Below are positions 8,521 to 15,070 of a stretch of DNA of 30,311 nucleotides, piece by piece. The stretch comes from Candidatus Latescibacterota bacterium. Lineage in GTDB: Bacteria > JAAXHH01. Location of the stretch: contig JAJECR010000261.1 of NCBI GenBank assembly GCA_022821935.1, positions 1 through 30,311 on the forward strand. The letters run 5' to 3'. A model generated the notes under the pieces. It had not been told where the DNA came from, made no database searches, and worked only from the letters and a program-made list of their open reading frames with translations. A program made the position numbers and the translations under genes. How positions within the stretch are numbered: position 1 is the first letter of the stretch; each line of letters opens with the position of its first letter.

Positions 8521-9241
8521 ATCTCTTTTAATTCCTGCATTGAGTGGATACGTCTATCACAGGACATCATATAAATACAGATCGCAGATCAACAGAGAAT
8601 CAGGATACCATGTCCTGTTTCGATCTGCAGTTATTGGTATCTTCTCCTACCCAGTTGCCTACCTAGTCGCCTGGTTTTTGTTTTCTCACCTGCCAAACTA
8701 CGCCGCGACAAACTTCCCGTTCCTTGCTGGCTGGATTCCCATTGGCAACATCCCCACTACCTACATTCCTTTTTTAACTGGCTGGATATCCATCGGTCTA
8801 TGTTGGAGCGTAGCCAGTATCAAAAACCGGCGTTCAGACAAAGAGGAAGTAGAAGCAGAAGTGGCGGCCGAAATGGGGGATTTCCTGAGTCTTCTGATGC
8901 GGGACTGCAATAAGCGCGACAAGATGATGGAGATTACTTTGAAGAACAGAAAAGTCTACGTGGGGCTACCTATTAGTAGCCCGGGGCCGAGATTAAGTAC
9001 CGACCAGTTCATACGCATTCTGCCCTTCATGAGCGGGTACCGAGATGAGGAGTCCTTGGAATCACATTTCAACACCTACTATGAGTGGGTTAGTGAACCT
9101 GGCGATGATAGATATCTTAAAAATGTACTAGATCTGGATGCTGGAGATTTCGCAGTGACTATAGCAAGGAAGGAAATCGTCTCGGCCAGGATATTCGATG
9201 AGGAGGTTTACGTGCGGTTCATCACTGGTGAATGGCAATAA
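8507..9241 (+). CDS. Membrane protein with C-terminal soluble domain, unknown
   Basis: This 244-residue protein has a short N-terminal region and a strong membrane helix near residues 42-62. A second hydrophobic region near 84-104 follows, then a charged cytoplasm-like domain of about 140 residues. Between and within the helices an 11-residue motif is duplicated: FPFLAGWIPIG at 70-80 and IPFLTGWISIG at 87-97. The C-terminal half contains NRKVYVGLP, SGYRDEESLE and KEIVSARIFDEEVY. I recall this pattern from a widespread set of uncharacterised bacterial membrane proteins whose tail looks like a small beta-barrel. It forms a two-gene unit with the 53-residue ORF (14-nt overlap). It is AT-rich relative to surroundings and is flanked by genes in unrelated pathways, which suggests horizontal acquisition. 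Confidence 0.8.
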   Translation: MGGLESLLIPALSGYVYHRTSYKYRSQINRESGYHVLFRSAVIGIFSYPVAYLVAWFLFSHLPNYAATNFPFLAGWIPIGNIPTTYIPFLTGWISIGLCWSVASIKNRRSDKEEVEAEVAAEMGDFLSLLMRDCNKRDKMMEITLKNRKVYVGLPISSPGPRLSTDQFIRILPFMSGYRDEESLESHFNTYYEWVSEPGDDRYLKNVLDLDAGDFAVTIARKEIVSARIFDEEVYVRFITGEWQ

Positions 9242-9308
9242 AGAAGTATGGCAACGGAGTCTAACGGTTGCCAGTCGAACGAAGATTCGTTAAACACTGC
9301 ATTTCGCC

Positions 9309-10448
9309 CTACACCTCGAACACCTTCTCCAGCCGCGTCAGGTTGACGCAGCCATCCTCAGTGACGACGACGTTGTCCTCGATCCGCACGCCGCCGCCGA
9401 GGTCGGGGTAGTATAAACCTGGTTCCACGGTCACGACGTGGCCCGCCTTCAGGACCTGTGACACCTTAGATATGCGGGGCGGTTCGTGGATTTCCAGGCC
9501 GAAGCCGTGGCCGGTTCCGTGGAAGAAGCCCTGCATGCGGCCGTTCTTCGCGCCCGTCTCGTAGCCCCGGCTTTCGAACAGCCGTTCCACTTCCATGTGG
9601 ATCTCCCGACCGTCCACACCCGCTTGAACCCGCGAAAGCGCGACTTCCTGCCCTTCCAGCACCGTATCGTAGAGCCGCCGGTAAGTGTCGGAAACCGGAC
9701 CCTTCGCCACGGTGCGGGTGATGTCGGCGAAGTAACCGGTTTTCGTGGACTTGGGAAACAGGTCGAAGATGATAGGTTCGCCCGCGCGCAGCGGACCGGA
9801 GCCGCCATTATGGGGATCGCAGCCCTGGACGCCTCCCGCGATGATCGTGTGCTGGGCGATGCAGTCCCGTTCCAGCAGGTAGATGTGGATCCTGTTTCGG
9901 ATGTATTCAGAGGTGATCGGGCCTTCCGGACCGTAGAGCGTGCCGTCCTTCACGGATGCCTCCGCGAGTAAGGCGAAGGCCATGCGCAGGGCGGCTTCCG
10001 TGTGCCGGGACGCGTCCGATATGGCGGCTACTTCGTCGTCGGTCTTCACCGGCCGCTGGTCCCAGAAGGGATCTTCCTTCGGCGCCACTTCGAAACCCCG
10101 GTCCCGAAGCCGGTCCGCGTAGCCCAGGGGAAAGCCGTTCGGCACCCGGACGCATTTCACCTCCCGGTCTCGGAGCAATTCGACTACGGCGTCCACGAGT
10201 CCCGGGTCCGCGTTGCCGCTGCCCTTCGCGCGGTCCGTGTAGTCCGTCAGCGAAACTACTTCGTCGACCTTCGACTGGACCCGGGCGCGATCGATCTCCA
10301 GGTCGCTCATCATGATGGTCGTCCGGCCGCCCACCTGCAGAAAGGTGAAGGGGTCCGGCACGAACATTCCCGTGGCGTACAACATGTCGGCGTCGCGCTC
10401 GCTGTCCGCGATGAGCAGGACAGCCTTGTTACCGGGTGAATCGGTCAT
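9309..10448 (-). CDS. M24-family metallopeptidase (Xaa-Pro aminopeptidase-like)
   Basis: This 379-residue protein has an N-terminal creatinase-type domain (about 1-135) and a C-terminal pita-bread peptidase domain. All five dinuclear-metal ligands are visible: Asp229 (IIFDLFP), Asp242 (YFADITR), His314 (GTGHGFG), Glu342 (VEPGLY) and Glu357 (VRIEDN). Enzymes of this group cleave the residue preceding proline, or act on related small substrates, in the cytoplasm. No signal peptide is seen. The length fits the prolidase/PepQ group. The ATG lies downstream of a 16-bp palindrome and a TATATT box that may control it. Confidence 0.93.
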   Translation of the reverse strand: MTDSPGNKAVLLIADSERDADMLYATGMFVPDPFTFLQVGGRTTIMMSDLEIDRARVQSKVDEVVSLTDYTDRAKGSGNADPGLVDAVVELLRDREVKCVRVPNGFPLGYADRLRDRGFEVAPKEDPFWDQRPVKTDDEVAAISDASRHTEAALRMAFALLAEASVKDGTLYGPEGPITSEYIRNRIHIYLLERDCIAQHTIIAGGVQGCDPHNGGSGPLRAGEPIIFDLFPKSTKTGYFADITRTVAKGPVSDTYRRLYDTVLEGQEVALSRVQAGVDGREIHMEVERLFESRGYETGAKNGRMQGFFHGTGHGFGLEIHEPPRISKVSQVLKAGHVVTVEPGLYYPDLGGGVRIEDNVVVTEDGCVNLTRLEKVFEV

Positions 10449-10495
10449 TCGGTTGCCTCTCGTTCTGGATCATGGGTTCTGTAACTTTCCTGTTG

Positions 10496-10558
10496 AATAT
10501 ACCAACATTGGCAAAGTTCGCGACGTTTCGCAAAGTTTCATATTGTACAATTGTACAA
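10496..10558 (-). promoter_or_regulatory. Candidate operator/promoter region of the M24 peptidase gene
   Basis: Reading toward the M24 gene, a perfect 16-bp palindrome, TTGTACAATTGTACAA (10543-10558, itself two TTGTACAA copies), is followed about 40 bp later by a TATATT box (10501 to 10496). The box lies about 48 nt before the ATG. No good -35 is seen at 16-18 nt. The palindrome is a strong candidate for binding a dimeric regulator. Confidence 0.45.
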
Positions 10559-10610
10559 GTCCAGTCCTGTTCGATCGTCTTCACGCCCGGTGCCACCGAC
10601 TAGACAACCT

Positions 10611-10687
10611 GCTCGACCGGTCCCGTACAGCTCAACCGGCCTTCATGGTCCGTTTCACCGTCTTCACGACCCGCTCGACCGGTCCCG
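10611..10687. repeat. Two copies of a 15-bp direct repeat at the 3' end of the dehydrogenase gene
   Basis: GCTCGACCGGTCCCG occurs at 10611-10625 and again at 10673-10687; the second copy lies in the last codons of the dehydrogenase gene. A second word, CGTCTTCACG, is also repeated (10576-10585 and 10659-10668). This suggests a local duplication around the stop codon at 10664. Confidence 0.7.
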
Positions 10688-11545
10688 CGCGGCTCCACCG
10701 TACTCGTAGAACCCCCGTCCGCTTTTCCTGCCGTTCATCCCGGCGGCGACCATCTGGCGCAACAGGGGCGGGGCGGCATACCGATCGGTGCGGAAGGCGT
10801 CGTAGAGCACTTCCGCGATGTAGAGCGTGGTGTCCAGGCCGATGAAGTCGAGTAGCTTGAGAGGGCCGAGGGGGTGACTGCACCCCAGGACCATGCCCGC
10901 GTCGATGTCCTCCTTCGTGGCCACGCCCGATTCGACCAGGCGCACCGCGTCCAGCAGGTAGGGGATAAGGAGGTAGTTGACGATGAAGCCGGGCGTGTCC
11001 TTGACCTCGATCACCTGCTTGCCCAGCGATTCGCCGAACTGCCGGGCCGTTTCCACGGTTTCCGCGCTGGTCTGCAGCCCGATGACCATCTCGATGAGCC
11101 GCATCACGGGAACGGGGTTGAAGAAATGCAGGCCTAGGACCTGCTCCGGCCGGTTCGTCGCCGAAGCCAGTTCGGTGATGGAAATGGATGAAGTATTGCT
11201 GGCCAGGATGGCATTGGGCGGCACGATGCCGTCGATGGTCCGGAAGACCTCCTGTTTGGCCTCGAGATGCTCGGTGACCGCCTCGATCACCAGGTCACAC
11301 GCGGCGAGATCGTTAAAATCCGTCGTTCCCGTAATGCGTCCAAGTACGGCCGTTTTTTCGTCTTCTGTCCTCCGTCCCTTCGAGACGTCCCGAGAAAGGA
11401 CGCCGTCAATACGGCCGATGCCTCCGCTTACCAATTCGTCGGACGCCTCGCGGACGATCGTCCGGTATCCTGCCTGGGCGCACACCTGCGTAATGCCCGA
11501 TCCCATCAATCCACACCCGATGACGCCAACGGTCTCGATGGCCAT
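10664..11545 (-). CDS. 3-hydroxyacyl-CoA (3-hydroxybutyryl-CoA) dehydrogenase
   Basis: This 293-residue protein starts MAIETVGVIGCGLMGSGI, the Rossmann NAD-binding motif of HbdA/PaaH-type enzymes. It continues with ASNTSSISITELAS, GLHFFNPVPVMRLIEMV (catalytic His) and KDTPGFIVNYLL, ending with the C-terminal domain motif GRKSGRGFYEY. It oxidises L-3-hydroxyacyl-CoA to 3-ketoacyl-CoA, for example in butyrate or beta-oxidation pathways. A longer frame begins 147 nt upstream, but the ATG at 11545 has GGAGG close by and follows the MurD stop by 11 nt, so I choose it. It is probably co-transcribed with murD; the functional link is not obvious. The last residues come from a local repeat. Confidence 0.93.
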   Translation of the reverse strand: MAIETVGVIGCGLMGSGITQVCAQAGYRTIVREASDELVSGGIGRIDGVLSRDVSKGRRTEDEKTAVLGRITGTTDFNDLAACDLVIEAVTEHLEAKQEVFRTIDGIVPPNAILASNTSSISITELASATNRPEQVLGLHFFNPVPVMRLIEMVIGLQTSAETVETARQFGESLGKQVIEVKDTPGFIVNYLLIPYLLDAVRLVESGVATKEDIDAGMVLGCSHPLGPLKLLDFIGLDTTLYIAEVLYDAFRTDRYAAPPLLRQMVAAGMNGRKSGRGFYEYGGAARDRSSGS

Positions 11546-11556
11546 GCGATCCTCCG

Positions 11557-13140
11557 CTAGTTCGTTTTCCTCAACGAGGCCACGGCTTCCTTGAACCGCT
11601 GCCCGCGTTCCTCGAAATTGGTGAACATGTCGTAACTGGCGCAGCCGGGCGACAAAACCACCACGTCCCCGGGGCGCGTCAGCCCCGCGCATTGCCGGAC
11701 GGCCTCATCAAGCTTATCGGCGCGGGTAAGAACAGGCGCGTCTGTTGACCCGGCCTTCCGGATCTCTGACGCTATCGAGCCGGCTGTCGCACCGATCAGG
11801 ACAACGGCCCGGGCGCGCCGGACGGTCTCCGACGCCATTTCGTCAAACGGCATTCCCTTATCGTACCCGCCCGCGATCAGCACGACCGGACCGTCGAATG
11901 CCCGCAGCGCCGTGACCGTCGAAGCCGGCGTGGTGCAGGCGGAATCGTTGTAATAGCCCACGCCATCGATAACGGCCACCTCTTCCAGGCGGTGTTCCAC
12001 GCCGCGGAACGCCTCGACCGTAGAGCGGATGACCGGCGCTGGAATCCCGCCCAGGCACGCGGCCGTCACAGCGGCGAGCAGGTTGGCCCGGTTGTGCGGA
12101 CCCGGGAGACGAAGGCTGTCCGCGGGGCACACGACGCGTTCGCCTAGTGGACCGCCGCCCACTGCTGGACCGCCTTCGCCCGCCGAGTCGCGAAACACCA
12201 CTGCTCCGTCCCGCAGGTAACATCCGGTCTCGACCGGACCCTCCATGCTGAACCACGCCACGCGCCCCGGACAAATAGACGCCCACGCGCGCAGCCGCTC
12301 ATCATCGGCATTCAACACGGTCACGTCGTCCGACGACTGGTAACGCGCGATATGCTGCTTGGCCTGTTCGTAGGCGTCGAAGGTCCCGTGCCAGTCCAGG
12401 TGATTGGGCGACAGGTTCGTCACCACGGCAAGCCCGGGGCTTTGCCGGATCCAGGCCAGCCGGTGGAGCTGAAAGCTGGACAGCTCCAGTATCACTGGGC
12501 TGCCGGCGCCCGGCGCACCCACCGAACGCTTCACACCCGCGGCACCCGGCGCATCCTCAGATTCCGACGGACTGCCGGCGCCCGGCGCCTCCGTAGTTTC
12601 GGTCACCTCGGCAGATTCTACCGCATCTCCCGATTCGCCCGTCCCACACTGGCCGTCTCGTTCGTTCGGATCCGCGAGTTCGTTGAGCACGGCCCGGCCG
12701 ATATTCCCGCCTACCAGCGTATCCGGGTCGACCGCCTGGTACAGGTCGCCGATGAGGCGGGTCGTGGTGGTCTTGCCGTTGCTGCCGGTGATGCCGATGA
12801 CCGGCCTGCGGCAGGTCTCGAAGACCAGGTTCGTTTCGGTGGTCAATGGAACGCCCCGGTCCCGTGCCAGCCTGAGGAACGGACTGTCGTCCCGGACCGC
12901 GGGTCCGACCACCACCAGATCCGCTCCAGTGATGTCCTCCTCCCGGTGCTCTCCGAGCACGTAGCGGACCGGCCAGCGGGCGAGGTCGTCGATGGACTTT
13001 TGGAGCGCTTCCTCCGGCAGGAGATCCGTGACGGTGACGTCCGCACCACGTGAGGCGAAATACCGCGCCGAAGCGACCCCGCCGGAGAGCACGCCGAGGC
13101 CCAGCACTGTAACCCGTTTGCCGGTTAATTCCCTTGACAC
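11557..13140 (-). CDS. murD: UDP-N-acetylmuramoylalanine-D-glutamate ligase with repetitive insertion
   Basis: MurD adds D-glutamate to UDP-MurNAc-L-Ala in the cytoplasmic phase of peptidoglycan synthesis. The N-terminal domain (VTVLGLGVLSGGVASARYF), the ATP loop GITGSNGKTTTTRLI (116-130), LELSSFQLHR (218-227) and NLSPNHLDWHGTF (242-254) are all present. So is a full C-terminal domain (NDSACTTPASTVTAL, ending SPGCASYDMFTNFEERG). The protein is 527 residues, against roughly 440-450 usually. The excess is mainly about 55 residues at 159-215, inserted just before the conserved ELSSFQL strand and built of 12-residue repeats (xAPGAxx). The start is GTG at 13140 with a weak ribosome site. This gene is not next to other mur genes here. 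Confidence 0.93.
   Translation of the reverse strand: MSRELTGKRVTVLGLGVLSGGVASARYFASRGADVTVTDLLPEEALQKSIDDLARWPVRYVLGEHREEDITGADLVVVGPAVRDDSPFLRLARDRGVPLTTETNLVFETCRRPVIGITGSNGKTTTTRLIGDLYQAVDPDTLVGGNIGRAVLNELADPNERDGQCGTGESGDAVESAEVTETTEAPGAGSPSESEDAPGAAGVKRSVGAPGAGSPVILELSSFQLHRLAWIRQSPGLAVVTNLSPNHLDWHGTFDAYEQAKQHIARYQSSDDVTVLNADDERLRAWASICPGRVAWFSMEGPVETGCYLRDGAVVFRDSAGEGGPAVGGGPLGERVVCPADSLRLPGPHNRANLLAAVTAACLGGIPAPVIRSTVEAFRGVEHRLEEVAVIDGVGYYNDSACTTPASTVTALRAFDGPVVLIAGGYDKGMPFDEMASETVRRARAVVLIGATAGSIASEIRKAGSTDAPVLTRADKLDEAVRQCAGLTRPGDVVVLSPGCASYDMFTNFEERGQRFKEAVASLRKTN
12496..12666 (-). repeat. In-frame 36-bp-period repeat and low-complexity insertion in murD
   Basis: CTGCCGGCGCCCGGCGC is identical at 12500-12516 and 12572-12588, with a degenerate copy exactly between (12536-12552). 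This gives a 36-bp period. In protein, EAPGAGSP, DAPGAAG and GAPGAGSP recur every 12 residues, preceded by an acidic Glu/Thr/Ser stretch. The reading frame is kept. Confidence 0.85.
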
Positions 13141-13157
13141 CCGAAGCCCGCCCGGTT

Positions 13158-13194
13158 TAATATACGGCGTTGATTCGCGGGTTCATCCCGCGAA
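13158..13194 (-). promoter_or_regulatory. Stem-loop over the transferase stop codon followed by a TATATT box, upstream of murD
   Basis: A perfect 8-bp inverted repeat TTCGCGGG/CCCGCGAA (13174-13181 and 13187-13194) has a 5-nt loop holding the stop codon of the upstream transferase gene. Immediately downstream in the direction of transcription is GCCGTATATTA (13168 to 13158), about 20 nt before the murD GTG. The hairpin lacks a U-run. The TATATT box may be a -10 for murD, but the leader would be very short. Confidence 0.4.
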
Positions 13195-13932
13195 GTCCAG
13201 TCGTTCGTCGAGCGCCGTCAGAAAGGCGTTGGTTTCCGGCGCTTCCACGGTTTCAGGACCGCGCATCAACTGCACCAGGTCTTCGATCGTATCGATGTCC
13301 AGCAGGCAGTATTCGTCGAGCACCTCGTGGGAGATTCGACGCTGCCGAAGCAGGGCGACGGTCTCCTCGAGTTCCGATCCCGAACTCCAGCGCGATATAT
13401 CGAATATGCGGTGCGGCCTGCGCATGCCGATAAGATTGTACGCGCCGTCCTGGGCCGGGACAAGCACAATATCATGGGATGAGAGGGACGCGCGGACCCG
13501 GTCGACGGCCGCTTCGTCCAGGTGGGGCATGTCGCTCCCGGAGATCAGCACGTACGCGTATCGTCCGAGGAGCGCCTCGAAGATCCCAAGCATGATCTCG
13601 CCCATGTTCGCGCCGGACACGAAGTGGTACGGGATATCCGGCCCGGTGATCGAACGAAAGGCCTCCGTGTAATCGGGTTGTGACGCGGCCAGCCAGACGT
13701 CGTAATCCCGTCCCCGGTGTGCCGCAAAGCGGTCCACCAGGAACGCGCGGTACATCTGCGCCGCCAGGCGGTAGGCTTCGTCCTGGCCGATAACCCGGCC
13801 TGAAGCGTCCGGGACGTCTTTGAGGCCGCGATAGCCGTTTTCCGCGGTACCGTTGACGAGCCTGGTCTTAACGCTGCGGGGTTCCGGGTACTTTGCCGGC
13901 AGGACGAGTGCAGTGGTTGGGTACGGAGTCAT
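13183..13932 (-). CDS. TIGR04282/DUF2064-family glycosyltransferase-like protein
   Basis: This roughly 249-residue protein belongs to the nucleotide-transferase-fold family called rSAM/selenodomain-associated transferase 1 or TIGR04282 (DUF2064). It starts ALVLPAKYPEPRSVKTRL, the usual KxPxPGxVKTRL nucleotide-binding start. It also contains YVLISGSDMPHLDEAAVD and DIVLVPAQDGAYNLIGMR, matching the family's G.D.P.L and GPAxDGGYxLIG blocks. It probably transfers a nucleotide or sugar, but the substrate is not known. Several starts exist: the frame opens at 14034, with Met at 13968 and 13932. I prefer 13932 because family homology begins right after it and it avoids overlap with the divergent kinase gene. 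No ribosome site decides this. Confidence 0.85.
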   Translation of the reverse strand: MTPYPTTALVLPAKYPEPRSVKTRLVNGTAENGYRGLKDVPDASGRVIGQDEAYRLAAQMYRAFLVDRFAAHRGRDYDVWLAASQPDYTEAFRSITGPDIPYHFVSGANMGEIMLGIFEALLGRYAYVLISGSDMPHLDEAAVDRVRASLSSHDIVLVPAQDGAYNLIGMRRPHRIFDISRWSSGSELEETVALLRQRRISHEVLDEYCLLDIDTIEDLVQLMRGPETVEAPETNAFLTALDERLDFAG

Positions 13933-13991
13933 TGGTGGGAAGGCGCGGCTTCGGGCGACCGTTATCATGTAACGATGACGCCACGGCATCC

Positions 13992-14969
13992 ATGAACATC
14001 GATAAAGATAATGTAGCGGATTACCTGTATACAAGAGATCTTTTGGACGCGCCGCCGGAGGGATCCTGCACGGTGGAAGGGCTGGGCGGCGGGTTTCTGA
14101 ACACCGTGCTGCGGGTCTCTGCCGGTGACCGGTCGGTCGTGGTGAAACAGGCCCTGGACGCCTTGCGGCTCTTCCCCGATCTCAAGGTCACCACCGACCG
14201 GATCGTCTACGAGACGGAGGCGCTTCGGGTACTGGACGGCCTGTTCCCCGCCGGAACCGTCCCGTCCGTACTGCATTTCGATGACGCGCACCGCATCCTG
14301 GTCATGTCGGACCTGGGAAAGCGGCCGTCCCTGGAAACCGAGTTGGAGCGGGGATGCGTCGACCTGTCCGTGGCGGGCAAGCTCGGCGAGTTTCTATCGT
14401 CCCTGCACCGGCAGACCTGGGACGACCCGGAGTTGCGCGGAAAGTTCGACAACGAGGCCATGCAGGGCCTCCGGTACGAGTACTGTTTCTATTTCGTCGA
14501 AGATCCGGCTTTGAACCGCGTCGCCCGCCGGTTGGCGGAGACATTCACGGAGACGAAACTGGCGCTCCTCCATGGCGATTTCTGGACGGCCAGCGTCATC
14601 GCCGCGGAGGAACGGGTCCATACCTTCGACCTGGAGTTCGTCAACTACGGACACCCGGCCCAGGACGCGGGCTTCATCATGGCCCATTACCTGTTGCACG
14701 CGCATAACGATCCACGGATCGCGACCACGGTTTTCGACGCCGTTGAACAGCTGTGGGACGCGTATGCCGAGGGCATGGGCGGCCTGTTACCGGAGGGCAC
14801 GGAAACGACGGCCCTGCGGCAGGCCGGCCTCGAAATGCTCTTCCGCATCGACGGGATCAACCAGGTCAGCTACATTACCGACGACGGGGTCAAGGCCCGC
14901 ATCCGGCAGGCCGCCCGTCCCATGATGCTGGACGACGAAATAAAGGTGGCAGGGTTGAGGCGGGTTTAA
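13992..14969 (+). CDS. APH-fold kinase, methylthioribose-kinase-like
   Basis: This 325-residue protein has the aminoglycoside-phosphotransferase fold. It contains a nucleotide loop GLGGGFLNTVLRV, ATP-binding lysine 52 (VVVKQAL), catalytic Asp196 in LLHGDFW and metal-binding Asp213 in TFDLEFVNYGHPAQDAGF. VVVKQAL, the following Arg-rich stretch and the late DLEF...YGHPAQDAGF resemble 5-methylthioribose kinase (MtnK). However, the protein is shorter than the usual roughly 400 residues and no methionine-salvage gene is nearby, so I do not assign mtnK. An in-frame Met exists 99 nt upstream; I take 13992 because the domain starts there and it leaves a 59-bp gap to the divergent transferase. The ribosome site is weak. 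Confidence 0.8.
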   Translation: MNIDKDNVADYLYTRDLLDAPPEGSCTVEGLGGGFLNTVLRVSAGDRSVVVKQALDALRLFPDLKVTTDRIVYETEALRVLDGLFPAGTVPSVLHFDDAHRILVMSDLGKRPSLETELERGCVDLSVAGKLGEFLSSLHRQTWDDPELRGKFDNEAMQGLRYEYCFYFVEDPALNRVARRLAETFTETKLALLHGDFWTASVIAAEERVHTFDLEFVNYGHPAQDAGFIMAHYLLHAHNDPRIATTVFDAVEQLWDAYAEGMGGLLPEGTETTALRQAGLEMLFRIDGINQVSYITDDGVKARIRQAARPMMLDDEIKVAGLRRV

Positions 14970-15007
14970 GAGAGATTTTAAAGGTATTTTAAAAGCAGGA
15001 CCATTTC

Positions 15008-15045
15008 GGGGACGAAGGGGTTCTGTGATTCCACAGATCGTCCCC
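15008..15045 (+). promoter_or_regulatory. Two-part hairpin upstream of the UPF0182 gene
   Basis: GGGGACGA (15008-15015) pairs perfectly with TCGTCCCC (15038-15045). Inside it, CTGTG (15023-15027) pairs with CACAG (15032-15036) around an ATTC loop. There is no T-run. It ends 13 nt before the AAGGAG (15059-15064) of the next gene. It could be a terminator for the kinase gene or a leader element affecting translation of the downstream TTG start. Confidence 0.45.
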
Positions 15046-15070
15046 TACACTACGGGCAAGGAGCGATATT

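Noticed and set aside
9250..9272. Intrinsic terminator after the membrane-protein gene
   Set aside because: GGCAAC/GTTGCC can pair, but the loop is 11 nt and no T-run follows; too weak to list.
11546..11692. Longer start for the hydroxyacyl-CoA dehydrogenase
   Set aside because: The extra 49 residues overlap murD; GGAGG sits directly before the ATG at 11545 and the Rossmann motif begins there.
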